Of a DNA stretch of 64,000 nt, positions 47,084-59,639 are shown in pieces; positions within the stretch are counted from its first letter, which is position 1; every line of letters begins with the position of its first letter. The notes under the pieces were generated by a model. The model was not told the DNA's origin, did no database searches, and saw only the letters and a list, made by a program, of their open reading frames with translations. Source of the DNA: Owenia fusiformis (Eukaryota; Annelida; Polychaeta; Sabellida; Oweniidae). The DNA lies in the NCBI GenBank assembly GCA_903813345.2, contig CAIIXF020000008.1, forward strand, positions 38,688,867 to 38,752,866, written 5' to 3'. The translations under genes were made by a program, and so were the position numbers.

Positions 47084-48346
47084 ACTCAGATGCGAGTAGG
47101 TAGTTACCAGTTTCGCCACCAGGTGGCTGATTCGGGGGTATTACAAAATTCCCTTAAAGTCCCCGTCTAAAGTTTGAAAATATTTTTTTATCATTCATTC
47201 ACTATTTGTCAGGACTTAAAAAGTGATTTTAGAGGTTTTTGAACAAAAAAAAATTTTTGAAAAAAAAATTGTGAGCATTTTATTTCTCTAATATTCAAAT
47301 TTCCCGCCATTTTTCAAAAAAAGTTGAAATTTCTTAATCATCAAATATTTCTTTATGCATTTCAAAAAAGATTATCTTTTTAACACCAATGCAAAGATTG
47401 AACAAAAGACACACTATTTCAATAATAAAATGTCATGTTTAATGAGCCACTTCAATGTTTTAGCTTATCAAAAATATTTTGAAACATTAGTGATGTCACT
47501 AAGGTAACAAAAACTTTTTGAAAAAAATTGAATTTTTTTTCGATGTCAATCTTTTCTAAATATGCTAGACTTTCATAAAAAAACAATGTTGATTGTCTAA
47601 CCAGGTTAAAAGGAAGAATAAATTATGTTTTAGATATCATTGTACCATTGGTTTCTATGAGAACTAAAATTTTGAAATGCATTTTTCTCAGAACCATTTT
47701 CATGCACTGATAAGTTCATTTCTCGCTTGTTTATGAACCGATTTTCTTAATTCTTTCGGAAAAAAACATGGCAGGATGAATGCTATGCATTGGTATGAAT
47801 TGTGGCTTATTAGAAGATATCAGTGACCTCTAAAAGTTGGTTTTAAATAAATTCACAAATTTTGGAACAAAAAGTCTATCAAAAACCACTTTTTGAAATA
47901 AAAAAAAAAAAAATTCACATATCACACTTTGATAACATTGGGCAAGACTACAATATAAGCCAAAGTGGTTTAAACTTTACATGGGGCCTTTAACCCTTTG
48001 AGTGAATATGCATCAGTTTTAGTGGTTCACTTTTCAGATTACCCTCATGTATGTGATAGTTATACAAATTAAATATGTCCTGTAAAATAAAATATTATCT
48101 GCCCAACACAAGAAAAGATATTTCATATTTTGTAGTTTTACAACATGGCGTCTATGGGGAATGTCCCCGACCTAGAAGTCAAATTTTCAAACTCGGAAAA
48201 TTAAATTTTCAAAGTTGATAACTCTTTTCAAAATCACATTTTTAGATGTAATTTTATATGTAGATTGCAAATATGACACCAGTTTGACTGAATTGTGAAT
48301 TTTTAATGACGTAAATCAAGATTATCAATTTATTTTCATCCAACCC
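47084..48346. mobile_element. 1.26 kb longer relative of the same element
   Basis: Starts ACTCAGATGCGAGTAGGTAG and ends in the diverged counterpart of the first copy (AATGACGTAAATCAAGATTA). The interior is AT-rich without a transposase frame. It lies just outside the LINE target duplication. The 46084 copy looks like an internal-deletion derivative. Confidence 0.7.
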
Positions 48347-48604
48347 CGGGGAATACACTCCCAAGTGTTCCGTTCAGTGATTTTTTGTATGAATCAAGAA
48401 ATATATATTGGGTGTGTCATAAAATTAATTTTGCGCGGAATGTGAAATTGGACCCGTTGAAATAAATAATTAAAAGGTAAGAGCGATCTATCCATCAAGA
48501 CGTGAGTATTTGAAAATAGCCATATGTTTGATTATTCAGATTACGTTTTCACAACTCTTGAATCCTGAAATTATTCAGGTTATTCTTTCCAAACAACGTT
48601 CTGG

Positions 48605-49415
48605 AAAAAAAACACAGGAACTTCCATAGGCTAAGGGTTAAGTAATAGTAAGCTGTATACAGAAGAGACAGGTGAACAACTAGGATTTAGGCCACTTGTT
48701 AACATGGTGATTTTAACATTATTTGTGTATAATTTGCAAAAAACAATGCAGAGTTGATCCAAAATTGATAGTTCTCAATTCTTACCTATGAATCAACCAC
48801 ATTCAAGTGATATAGAGTGAATAAAGCCGTCTTGAGGTGAGATATTCTGAAAACCTACAATTGCCTGGCAAGTTACCCGGATTTCCGTGTTGAATCATGA
48901 ATGGAAGTTTGAAACAAGGAATTTGATTGGTTCCTGCTAACCGCCGCCAGTGACACCTATCTGGTTCTCTAAAATGTAATTCATTTTCTAGAAATAACAA
49001 TCAATTAAAGTGTACAAAACTATGAAAGGTTTACTTAATAATTATTTATCAAAACATCTGATTCATATAATATCTTTTTAAACCCAATTTAAATGGTGAA
49101 ATTTCAATCTTTCCATGTGTCCGGAAGTTTCAACTTGCCGGGCAATTGCAGGTTCGTACAGTTGGTGTTTTTTTATGCTGTCTTATCGAAGAGTTAGGAT
49201 ATAGATTTGAAATATTCAACAATCTACGTTTCGAAAACACTTTGGAGAAGATTCTTGGGAGATTTGGTGGTACAACTCAATACCAGTAAGGAGAACTCGT
49301 ACCAAGACGGCAAGTTTTTGAAAAAATTTTCAATCCTAATTGTTTACCTGTCTCTTCTGTATACAGCTTACTATTTCTTAACCCTTAGCCTATGGGAACT
49401 TCAGTGTTCGCGCTA
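48605..49415. mobile_element. ~800-bp palindromic foldback
   Basis: TAGGCTAAGGGTTAAGTAAT (48629) pairs with its complement near 49376; TAAGCTGTATACAGAAGAGA pairs with TCTCTTCTGTATACAGCTTA. Deeper arms include AATTGCCTGGCAAGTTAC against AACTTGCCGGGCAATTG. Confidence 0.75.
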
Positions 49416-49733
49416 GCCATTTAGATTTCTGAGTCCCAGGGACGCAACCCATTTGAAAAATGTGAGTCCCCTCTAATTTTTTTGCGTCCCTCATATTTTT
49501 TCAAAAAGTCCAAGAGAAATTGTGAAAGTGAAAATAAAGTGGGCGATAATAGAGTGCTTACACTAAAACGGGATAAAAATGACATAGATCTATATTGTAA
49601 TTCCATGCATCTTCCCGATTAATATCTATCATTGGGTCCTTTTCACACAATTCTTAAGTAATATTATACCAAAATAGTCCGAAATGAATGAAGGAAATGC
49701 TCAAATTAAAGGTTGAATAAAGACTATACCAGA

Positions 49734-51628
49734 GCTGTCAAGTGTCCCGCGAATGGCGGGATTATCCCGCGAATTCGATCAAAATTAGGCTAATTCGCGT
49801 GTCCCGCAATGTCCCGCGAAGTCCCGCAAATGTGGCTTTCGACCTCCGCGAATTTCCGAAATTGTTGCAATCCCCTATAGTGATTATTTTATCTTATATA
49901 AGAAGCTTTTGCACTTTTGAGGAGTAAAGTTTACCTAATTTTAAGTACCTAGCATGCTGTTGTTTGGTATCAAAATAAAGAGGAAGGGTTCAACTTTAAT
50001 TTTAATTACGACAATAGGGATGTAGGTCACAAATAGTTCCAACGTTGGCCTTTTTACTATCCGTGTGGCCTTCATCTCAGAACTGAGCAAAAGTTAGCAA
50101 ACGCGAGTTATAATAAATGGACGCTGATATCTAGAAAGGGTTTGTAGAAAAAACCGGGTACCGGGTAGTAAATCCTCCATGCTGGGTTCAAACTTGGTAC
50201 CCGGTACCCGGTCAAAAAACGGGTACCCAAAAAATGAAAAATACGAATATACGAGTATAACATAATTAGATTATCAGAAAACGTGTAAGATTTGTTTTGA
50301 ATTTACAAAAAAATGTATGTAACATCCTTCAAAGTTGAGCTAGAAGCTTCAAATAAAAAGCATATTTTAAGGCTCTTTTCTTCCTCTATCGTCATGACCA
50401 TATTTTCATTGGTTATTTTCACGTACCAACATACGAACTCATTGAAAATAGAGTAAAATTGATTTGTCTTGTTATTCAAATCGTCTTACAATGTCATTGG
50501 CGTAGCCAGGAGAGGGTGTGATGGTGCGATCGCACCCCCTCCCCCTTCATTACCAATGGAAATATGACCATGATGATAGAGGAAGAAAAGAGGCTTAAAA
50601 TGCTTTTTATTTGAAGCTTCTAGCTCAATTTTGAAGGAAGTTACATTTTTGTGAATTCAAAACAAATCTTACACGTTTTCTAATGATCTAATTATGTTGT
50701 ATATTCGTATATTTCGTTTTTTGGGTACCCGGTTTTTCGACCAGGTATCAAGTTTGTCTACGTAAATTTTATTTATATTATTAATTGCATTACATTTACA
50801 TGTACATTTATATTTACATTTACATGTACATAAATAAGAATGAAGGAATAAAAAAAAAAAAAAAAGTTTGAACCCAGCATGGAGGATTTACTACCCAGTA
50901 CCCGTTTTTTTCTACAAACCCTATCTAGAAAAGTAACCTCATTCCCTATAATTTGATGTAGATTAATCGAACCCCTATATCATGGGCTTTCAATTGAAAA
51001 CCCATGCCTACAGTATGGTAGTAGTTGGTCACGACGCCAGAAGCAGAGAAGTGCAAAGTATTGTTCCAAATTTTTGAATTTCGTGTTAGATTATGATACT
51101 CACACCTCAAGCATGGTTTTTGTTTTTGATAAATTACAATAAAGTTTAATAATATTTCTATGCGTATTTTGTGAAATTATGTTGACGTTTATTTAAGTTA
51201 CAATGTAACGGTGCATTATATTTGATTAATCAGTATCTGAAAGTTTGATTCAAGTACTTTTACACGCTTTTACATTAGTCCAAATCATGCAAATCCCTTG
51301 AATGTCCCGGGACATCCTGCAAATTTAGGTCGATGTCCCGCGAAATCCCGCAAATTTAGGGCACTTTTTCTAGAAAATCTGTCCCTCTATGAAGTTTTTG
51401 CTGGTAAACCTGTTAACTGTCCCGCAATTAGGGTGTTTGTCCCTCGAATGGTCCCGCGAAATCACGCGAATTTGATAAAAAAAAATTGGCCTATAAGCGC
51501 AATCACGCAAATCCCTTAAGTGTCCCGCGAAATCCCGCGAATTTAGTAGATGTCCCGCAAAATCCTGCGAATTTTGGGCACTGGGTCTAAAAAATCTGTC
51601 CCGCGAGAAAATCTTTGGGGGTTGACAG
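49734..51628. mobile_element. GCGGGA-family inverted-repeat element, split by a hAT-like foldback
   Basis: CTGTCAAGTGTCCCGCGAA (49736) and GGGGGTTGACAG (51617-51628) are the ends. Both flanks are packed with TCCCGCGAA / TCCCGCAAA motifs in irregular tandem. The left and right halves are separated by 50137-50922. Confidence 0.65.
50137..50922. mobile_element. 786-bp hAT-like foldback with 8-bp target duplication
   Basis: AGGGTTTGTAGAAAAAACC pairs with GGTTTTT..CTACAAACCCT, and the arms extend through CCTCCATGCTGGGTTCAAAC and GAGCTAGAAGCTTCAAATAA. ATCTAGAA flanks at 50129-50136 and 50923-50930. Repeated GGTACCCGG lies in both arms. The centre has GTGCGATCGCAC. Confidence 0.9.
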
Positions 51629-51638
51629 TACTGCTATA

Positions 51639-51875
51639 CAGTTGGGGACATAAATAAATGACAGGTGGATTTGCTGAAGTGAGGATTTCCCATGTTAAAA
51701 ATAAGAGAATTTACAAGAGGCCATACATCAGTGGATGAGATTATACAAAATGTAAAATATGCAAATTTTAAGGGATATATATCTAGACAATATTGGAAAT
51801 TATGGGCTTTCAGACCACCATAATTAGGAAATGGTGATCGAAAATCGACCTGTCATTTATTTTTGTCCCCAACTG
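51639..51875. mobile_element. 237-bp mariner-type MITE with TA duplication
   Basis: CAGTTGGGGACATAAATAAA pairs with TTTATTTTTGTCCCCAACTG. TA flanks at 51637-51638 and 51876-51877. Related ends bound 5639-9152. Confidence 0.9.
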
Positions 51876-53039
51876 TAGAAGAAATTTGGGAGTCATTTTA
51901 CCTTTCCCGAGCTATTAGTGTAACGTTTGGCCTAATGTCTTCTTCGCCATACCTATTTTCTTAAAATATATGCACTTGTCGACGAATACCACCAATCAGA
52001 CTTGCAAATAGACTTCTAAATAAGCAATTGAAAGGCTGGACGTCCCGCATTTTGTTTTTTGAAACATTTCTAAATCTCCGCCATTTAAAATTGTTGCTGC
52101 AGCTGAGATAGGTAAGACCGCATGTTACAGTATAACCGCTGTTGTCTGATATAACCGTATGCATGGTATGGCGACTCTTGCAGTTAATCTCATCCACTGA
52201 CGAATGAAAAATCAAAAAATATAAGACTAAAACACCTCAAATCTGCCCATATTCAAGGTCTTCTTGACACGCGCATGGTATAAAGGAAACAGAATGTTGG
52301 ATAGAACGTTAGGTGAAAACAGGGCTGGAATCCAATGACAATATAACCAGGAAATCATTAAAAGGTATGTGAGCATTTTTTCTGTCGATGTCGGGAGAAG
52401 ATTCCCGGGGATTTAGGATGCCAGCGATTGTGAATATCGGCAGAAATTAGGTCAATCGGGGGTTTTCTTTGTAGCTAATGAAAATAGATGTTAGCCTTGA
52501 TGAAATATTCAAAATTCGATATATTTTGGCACCAGGACCATGATCGTTGAATACGTCTCTGCACTATTTATTCAACCTTTAAGAGTTTTCTTTTCACATT
52601 TTACCAACTTGCGATCTTCAAGGTCATGTCAAGGTTGTGAACTTTTGCTTCTTTTTATTAACATTTCCCCTTATTCTGACGACTTTTAGATGAAAAAACA
52701 TTGATCTATCATTCAGTTATCTTGATGTATAACAGTAGATAGATATTTAATGGTCTCTAGTGGAAATAATAATGATAATCGTGAAAAACAAGTCTTTCAA
52801 TTCGTGGGGCACCACTGGGGATTTCTGCAATATTGTATGTTTTGATCTTCCATTGATTCCGGCCGTTTCCGGAATACACCAGAACCAATCAACATCCATG
52901 TTTCATACTGGAAACCCTGTGAATCTTCGGTAGCCATGATAGCCAATCAGATTTGCCAATATAAATATACCTAGAAACCAGGAAGTGTGTATATTGACAT
53001 ATATTTTGCCCGGGATAAGTCATCGATGCAACACGATAA
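51876..53039. other. Interior of the outer element, no gene recognised
   Basis: No coding or RNA feature could be supported. Confidence 0.3.
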
Positions 53040-53214
53040 ACTTTTGATTTTAAATATCATAATTGAGTTTGCGTCCCAGGAAACGCAGGGGGCTAATTTT
53101 TCTGCGTCCTCTCCCAGAAATCAGCGTAAAATATGCAAAAAACGCGGCTACCGCGACCTCTGAACTTGTATCATCAACACTTACTCACTTCGAGTAGAGC
53201 CATGTTAGATTTTG

Positions 53215-53590
53215 AAACTTATGGCTCTCAAACGGGGAAGTGGAAATTAATAGTGACCTTTGAAATCGAATTAAGTCGATCAGCGGCCTACTTTTATTCT
53301 CTAACTATGTTATACATCATTATCATCCTTCCGTGTAAGTATTGGAGCGCTGAATTACTTCCTTTTCGATTAAGACTTGTAATTGTTAGTCGAGTGAATG
53401 TTTGGAAATTCACTCGATGAACAATTTACAAGTCTTGATCAAAAAAGAAGTATTTCAGCGCTCCAATACTTGCACGGATTAATGATACTGATGTAAGACA
53501 CAGTTAGAGACCAAAAGTAAGCTGCTGAAATCTTTATTCATATTTTAAAGGTCACTATTATTGAGCTGCCCAAGTGCGCTGTGGGAAAGC
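53215..53590. mobile_element. ~375-bp foldback
   Basis: AAGTATTGGAGCGCTGAA (53336) pairs with TTCAGCGCTCCAATACTT (53453); GACTTGTAA pairs with TTACAAGTC around a TTCACTCGA centre; outer arms AATAGTGACCTTTGAAAT against AAAGGTCACTATTA. Confidence 0.8.
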
Positions 53591-54429
53591 TACAGTATCA
53601 AAATCCACATAGCTTTCGCAGGAACACCTGACAGTTTTAGTCATATGATATAATCCGACTGTTGTATGCTGTTCTTCGATGTTCCTTGTTCTTATTTGGA
53701 TATTTATTTTTTATCACTCTTGGCATTCACGGTCATAGATATAATAGCTAACCGTCTTATGAAGCGGTTTTCTCCAACTTCCAGCAGGCGCTGGAATAAG
53801 TTAACGGTATTTAAGAAGATAATTGAATGTTTGCTAGTGGAGAAATTCCAGATCTGGCACGCACCATTTTTTTAACTTTTGCTCATATGTGCACATGCGA
53901 ATTGTACTTTACCTGCGCATGGGCATTGCCCCTAAAAAGATCACGTGACTATTCATATTTAGCTAGCGCGACTTATTTTGTAGCAAATCTTTACTTTCGA
54001 AAGTCAAGAGATCTCGCGAGACCTAAAATGGCTGCAATCTAAATTCAAAAGTTTTGTTGTCTAATAGAACATTGATTTACTACAACAACAGACTGTTGAA
54101 AGAACAAAATAAGGTAACAACAAATAAATTATGTATTGATTTAAATATATAGTGCATTAAAAACGCTACTCAGCACAGCGTTTAGTCAAAATGGGCTCGA
54201 TTTTTTTCTCTTCAAGAATTTTCAACCCAACATCCCAGAGCTGACTTCTGTCAGCTCAGTAGAGTTCCGTCCATGAACATTGTGATTCTGGACCTGTAAA
54301 TGGTATGTGGAACTAGTTGAATTGACAAGAGGTCAAAACAGAACTCTGTTATCTTTGTTCAAAAAATGTCTGAAAATGCAGAAATTTTGTCACTTCCTGT
54401 TTCATCATTTCCTGTTAAGTATCACGGCA
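53591..54429. other. No gene recognised
   Basis: Mixed-composition sequence with short open frames only; no domain seen. Confidence 0.3.
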
Positions 54430-55035
54430 CCTTAACCAGTCAGCGGTAATCCACTCTAGTGTCGCTAAGAGGAGGGAAAGCCCCAAAGTTTAAAGATGAC
54501 AGACATAATTACCTCTCTTGCTTACCACCTTCGTTTCGTTCGAATTTTCATCGGCTAGTGATCAAATACTACACTTCGATGGGATGTTTTAATTGACATA
54601 GGCATATTCCGTACACCTTTCTTTATCTTGATGTGAAATGAGAAGCTATGATATTGGTTAACGCGCCAGAAATGAACATATTATTCGAAGCGTATTTCGA
54701 AAATTTTGAAACCGCCATTGATGACGTCATTTGTTTGTCGACTTTTGACCAATCTGCGACGATATCATCTCAATACAGATTTACATTATAAGCGTATGTC
54801 ATCTTTGAACCCTGATGTTTCTCCCCCTCTGAGTGTCGCTTTGAAAAACGACAGTTGTGCGTTGCATTTTTTTGCAAAAAAATTCTTATTTTCGCTGTAT
54901 TAGCCGAATTTGAAGCAAAATGATCAATCCCTTCCACTCCCTCATTTTTGTCTGTCTGTGTACATCATTATTTGCGACACTTACAGTTCGCATACCAGGC
55001 GACACTTGAGTGGATTACCACTGACTGTTAACCCG
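54430..55035. mobile_element. ~600-bp inverted-repeat element
   Basis: CAGCGGTAATCCACTCTAGT (54441) is inverted to TTGAGTGGATTACCACTG (55006-55023). The arms continue outward through TTAAC and inward to GTGTCGC. The interior has no coding feature. Confidence 0.7.
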
Positions 55036-55887
55036 GAAGTGAACTGGTAGGCAAAATGAAAAATTTTAAAATTCAAGCAGCATGCTTATATTTCTTCAAT
55101 ATACCAATATGCGATAACGTTTAATTTCGTTCAGTTTAGCTGCCTCCCGTTTGAAGAGCTCTCATGTATGGTACAACTTCGTCTACATCCGGGTTCTTTC
55201 CCATTGGATTACACAGTGGTGCTATTTTCAATGCCGCACTGCGCCTCTATTAAACATTTATCTAGAGTTTCATTTGCACAAATGATAGGTACGTATGTAA
55301 TTAAGATATATGACAAAGCTTTTTGAACTGTAATCCCCAAATCCGAAGAAATCTGTAGATGAAAATGCCGTCCAATTCCAGTGACGTCACTGATATCCCA
55401 GAAAGTGCTCAGACGCCATCGAAGATCGAAAAAATATAAATAATATTACTTTGAATCTCCGAATATCTTTCTGATTATTGAATAGATTGGATTATATAAC
55501 TGTGCTTGAGGGCTGATGGAAGATTAGAAGCTGAGAAACGTTCAGAGTAATCGACTTGTTCGGTGGGCCAATGAAAATTTGTCCCTTCCAAAGCGATGCA
55601 TCATGGGAGATATTTATGTAAATTACCACCTGAACTCTTATCGCGAATAGGAGTATTACCAAGCGTTTTTCGTGCCTAAGGTAAGATAAATACTTGACAG
55701 TTGAAGCAAAGAAATTAATATTTCATTTGTGTGAATTTGGTTGGGAAGTAAGACAGGCCAGGAAAGCATTTCCCGCAATATAGAACCGCCTAGTTTGTAC
55801 GACCATCATATGCAAGAAAAAAGAAATATCCAAATAAGAAAAATAGCAATAAATAACAGCATTCGACAGTTCGGATTTATATGACTA
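55036..55887. other. No gene recognised
   Basis: No exon, RNA gene or clear repeat supported. Confidence 0.3.
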
Positions 55888-55993
55888 CCTGACAGTGACA
55901 TCTATTGGTGACAGAAATCTGGGAATATATCTCTTATATAAGAGATAAAGGTTATTTCCAGGGTTTGGTCACCAATTTGATGTCACTGTCAGG
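55888..55993. mobile_element. 106-bp hairpin MITE
   Basis: CCTGACAGTGACATCTATTG pairs with AATTTGATGTCACTGTCAGG around TCTCTTATATAAGAGA, a near-perfect hairpin. Confidence 0.85.
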
Positions 55994-56021
55994 TGTTGGA
56001 AAAAATGCTAAACCACAGCAG

Positions 56022-56117
56022 GGATCTAGGCTTACTATATTTGCACATGGCCATCCTTAGATTGATAATTTGATAGATGGCTATGTGCAAATACTAGTAT
56101 AGCAAATCTAGGCCTAA
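56022..56117. mobile_element. ~95-bp hairpin MITE, uninterrupted relative of 831-3341
   Basis: TTGCACATGGCCATCCTTAG is inverted to TAGATGGCTATGTGCAA, and GGATCTAGGC to CTAGGCC. The arms match the ends of the 831-3341 composite, giving the empty-site structure for that insertion. Confidence 0.8.
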
Positions 56118-57471
56118 GGTTCAGAAAACTGAGGAAATCACTTCCGGTGTAAAAGGGTGGGTGGTCCTATCAAATTTTGGTCCTACTCTCTATTGATTTA
56201 TATGGTGACCTAATTACAATTATTTTCCTTATTATTTATACACAGTCAGGGCCAGTAAGGGCCGTAAGGAAAGGGGACCATAATCCCTTTATTCCCTAAA
56301 TTCTTTTGCGCCTGTCAACTGTCCCGCAATTTGCGTATTTGTCACGCATTTGCTGAAGAATTTGAAGTCACGCCAGTTTTTTTTGCGTGACAGAAAATGT
56401 CACGCAAATACGCATTTTACCTGGTAATTGTCAAGCAAAAATATTTCTGTAGAAAATTTTTCAAAATATGTTTACGATACGGTAAAAATACGAACGTCGG
56501 AAAAAACCGAACGCAATTTGTTCGGATTTGTCATGCGAATCCCGTATATGTCACGCATGTTCATTGGAAATTTTCGTACCTACAAGTTGAATCTTTAATG
56601 AGCTAATTCAGAGTCCGCAATGTTTGGGTACTGTTCTTGTATAAGACTCTATATTGTATTGAAAAGATAAATGGTAGATTAGGTATTTTACAAATTATTG
56701 AATTGTGTTAAATGTTTTGCTAAGGTCATAAGTTAATGGTATGATGATTGAAAAGTATTGATATTGTCAAAGATGCAATACCATTTGAATGTCAATGATA
56801 AAAGCATTTGATATCCATTATTTTTTTATATGGTGTGTTCATGAAAATAACTTATGATTTTCTTGTATTTGTTTCTTTTGTAGTTCAGATAAATTGTAAT
56901 AACAAGGAGTATTTTGATTTCTGATTGTTTTATGTGCTTTTATTTAATGCATTTTGGAGAAAAGATATGACAGATTTAGATGTTATGTGCAAATGTACCA
57001 GATAAAGCAAATCATTTTTGACCATTTGTGAACCCCAATTTGCAATCTGATCTTGATTTACATGTGAGGCAAAGATTCCGAACCAGGAAGTATTGTTGTG
57101 TCTGTCAAAATCCATTTGAATCCTACACATCCCTACATCTTATCCAAATATGTTATTAATTAAAGAAACATAACAGTTTATTACATACCCAATATGTAAC
57201 ACTAATCCTGATTGGTCAATACCTAGTCACGTGTTCCGAAATAGATTTACTATTTCCCTCGGAAAGTTATATTCCCTCAAATGTGACGTCAGCGGGAATA
57301 TACATTTGAACTATTGCCCGCTGACGTCACGATTGCAACTTCTATTACCCTTGGAAACGTCTGCGCATCATCACTGCGCAGACGAAAAACAGAAAAATGG
57401 AGGATGAGCACAAACACAAATCAACTCCGTACACCATGACAGACGTGCGTGAACGATACAGTATATACTCA
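56118..57471. other. Intergenic stretch with TCACGCA motifs and TGACGTCA sites
   Basis: 56300-56570 has TGTCCCGCAATTTGCG and several TCACGCA(A/T) motifs, a decayed relative of the GCGGGA elements. TGACGTCA palindromes lie at 57284-57291 and 57322-57329, and a perfect hairpin with CGTCTGCGCA arms at 57358-57384. No exon could be called. Confidence 0.4.
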
Positions 57472-58944
57472 GGGACCCAAGTTCTGAGAAACAGCTAGAA
57501 AGTGAAAATGGATATTGGAAAGTATTACGCGAGATTTTTTCAGTTCTTGTTGGAAAATAAGTTACTTTTATGATGTGGGGTGATATCTAGAGTTTGAGAC
57601 TTGCGAAAATAAGATATCTTCATCTTTATACCCCCCGCCCTATAATTTTAGGGGGGTCAGAAGAAAATAGACTTTAATTCATAACTTTGGAAGTATATGA
57701 GATATAAACTTAATTTTTTCACCAAAATTTATGAAATAACATCAGTAATGAAGAAAAAAATATTTTGAATGAAAAAAAGCTAATTTGCATAATTTAACCC
57801 TTAAACTGCCATAGAAACTAGTAAATGACGAAATGATGTTATATCACATTTACTGTTATTGCCTTCATATGAAGTTATAACTTATGAAATAATTCCTAAA
57901 AATGCATCTATATATTTATAATAAATGTGCAAAATATTAGAAGTGTATCTTAGACAAAGACTGTGAAAAAAATTCTCCCCCTACCCAGATTTTTGAGGGG
58001 AGGGGGTCAAATAAAAATGGACTTTAATTCATAATTTTAAAAGTATATGAGGTACAAACTTAATTTTTTCACCAAAGTTTATGTAATAACATCAGTAATT
58101 CAGAAAAAATATTTTTGATACGCAAATAAGTTAATTTGCATAATTTAACCCTTATACAGTCATAAAAACTGTTAAATGACGATGCGATAAAATACGACAT
58201 TTACTCTAATTGACCTCTCATGAAGTTTTAACAAATAAAGTAATTCCTAAAAATGCATCTATATATGTATAACAGATGTGCAAAATATTAAAAGTGTATC
58301 TTACATAACGACGCTGAAAAAAATTTGTCCCCCTACCCAGATATTTGAGGGGGGTCAAATGGAAATGTACTTTAATTCATAACTTTGGAAGTATATGAGG
58401 TACAAACTTAATTCTTTCACCAAAATTTATGTTATAACGTCAGTAATTCAGAAAAATATCTTGATATGAAAATAAGCTAATTTGCATAATTTAACCCTTA
58501 TACAGTCATAAAAAACGTTAAATGACAAAGTGATGAAATACGACTTCTATGAAGTTATAACTTGTGAAATAATTCCTAGAAATACATTTACAACAGGTAT
58601 GCACAATATAAAAAGGGTATTGTATATAATGAGTGTGAAAAAAATCTCACACCCTACCCTAATATTTTAGGGTTGGGGGAAGTTAAAAGAAAATAATAAA
58701 CTTTGATTCATAACTTTGAAATCGTATAAGAAAGAGCTTATACATGTATTTCTTCGCCAGAATATTGAGAAATCACATCAAAGTCACTATGGATATCAGT
58801 CATTTAGGCAAACAGACTTAATCGTTCATTTTCAAACATATGACATTCTACTTTAAAGTGAGTTTCTGTCTCCATTGACTGTCCACATGGGCACGATCTC
58901 TGGTCTAGGGGAGTTGCGTTATTTTTGTTTATATTTCAATATAA

Positions 58945-59310
58945 AAACAAACCATCATTGGATGTATTACACTTGTTTGCAGCATCCAAAATGATATTAG
59001 AGCATTACCACTAATTATGGATGCATTTTTGGTTATATACATTTCAATGAATGCTTACAAACCACTTTTTGAGATTCCAGAGCCAGGGAATGGATTTGGA
59101 TGTCAAGTGGTTCATATTACTCTTGAGACCATTAAAATGACCAAAAAAACGAAACTTGATATAACAAAAATCCCAAAGTCATTTTGCACATGCAAACGAT
59201 ACAAGGACAAAGCAATATGTTAAACCACTTGCTCATGTGACACTGCAGGTACAGAATGTTTTGCTGCATGTTCATGCGGCTCAAAGGAAAGTGAGTGTGG
59301 ACGGGAATAA
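58945..59310 (+). pseudogene. Decayed Cys-rich (CXC-type) ORF in the inverted-repeat loop
   Basis: In one frame the sequence reads RALPLIMDAF, IYISMNAYKPLFEIPEPGNG, then SFCTCKRYKDKAIC, a TAA at 59221-59223, then TTCSCDTAGTECFAACSCGS and ending ECGRE before TAA. The order (LP..DA..I..A-Y..P-EPG-GFG followed by C-X-C...C...C-X-C...C...C-X-C) resembles an uncharacterised repeat-associated protein family with a CXC-like zinc motif that I recall from invertebrate genomes. The internal stop and missing 5' part mark it as a relic. Function unknown. Confidence 0.5.
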
Positions 59311-59639
59311 GTGGATTAACCCAAATATATATGATGACATTTTCACTGCATCAGGTACCTACAACCTAGAATATGACACCAGTCCTCACAGTGACTCTGA
59401 TTATGGTTCAATAAACTTTAGAATTGTTATGGTTACCTTTTTAAGGGTTATTCTGAAACATTGCAAGTTCAATTCAACTCAGTTTATTCATTCATTTAAT
59501 CATTATGTGTACACATATTATTAATAATAGGTGGCACCACAGGTGATGCTTAAATACCCGTACATATAGTAGTTAAATCATGAAGTATATCATTATGTTG
59601 TCAACGAATCAAACTGGAATGTAATCACAAAAGTTAGAT

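Larger units (their letters stand above)
49404..53158. mobile_element. 3.75 kb outer element holding three nested elements
   Basis: CAGTGTTCGCGCTAGCC is inverted to GGCTACCGCGACCTCTG, followed inward by GATTTCTGAGTCCCAGGGACGCA-like arms on both sides. AACTT flanks both ends. The interior contains 49734-51628, 50137-50922 and 51639-51875. Confidence 0.6.

Noticed and set aside
59237-59524. 95-codon frame after the Cys-rich relic as an independent gene
   Set aside because: It overlaps the relic in another frame, and the Cys spacing that carries the signal lies in the other frame.
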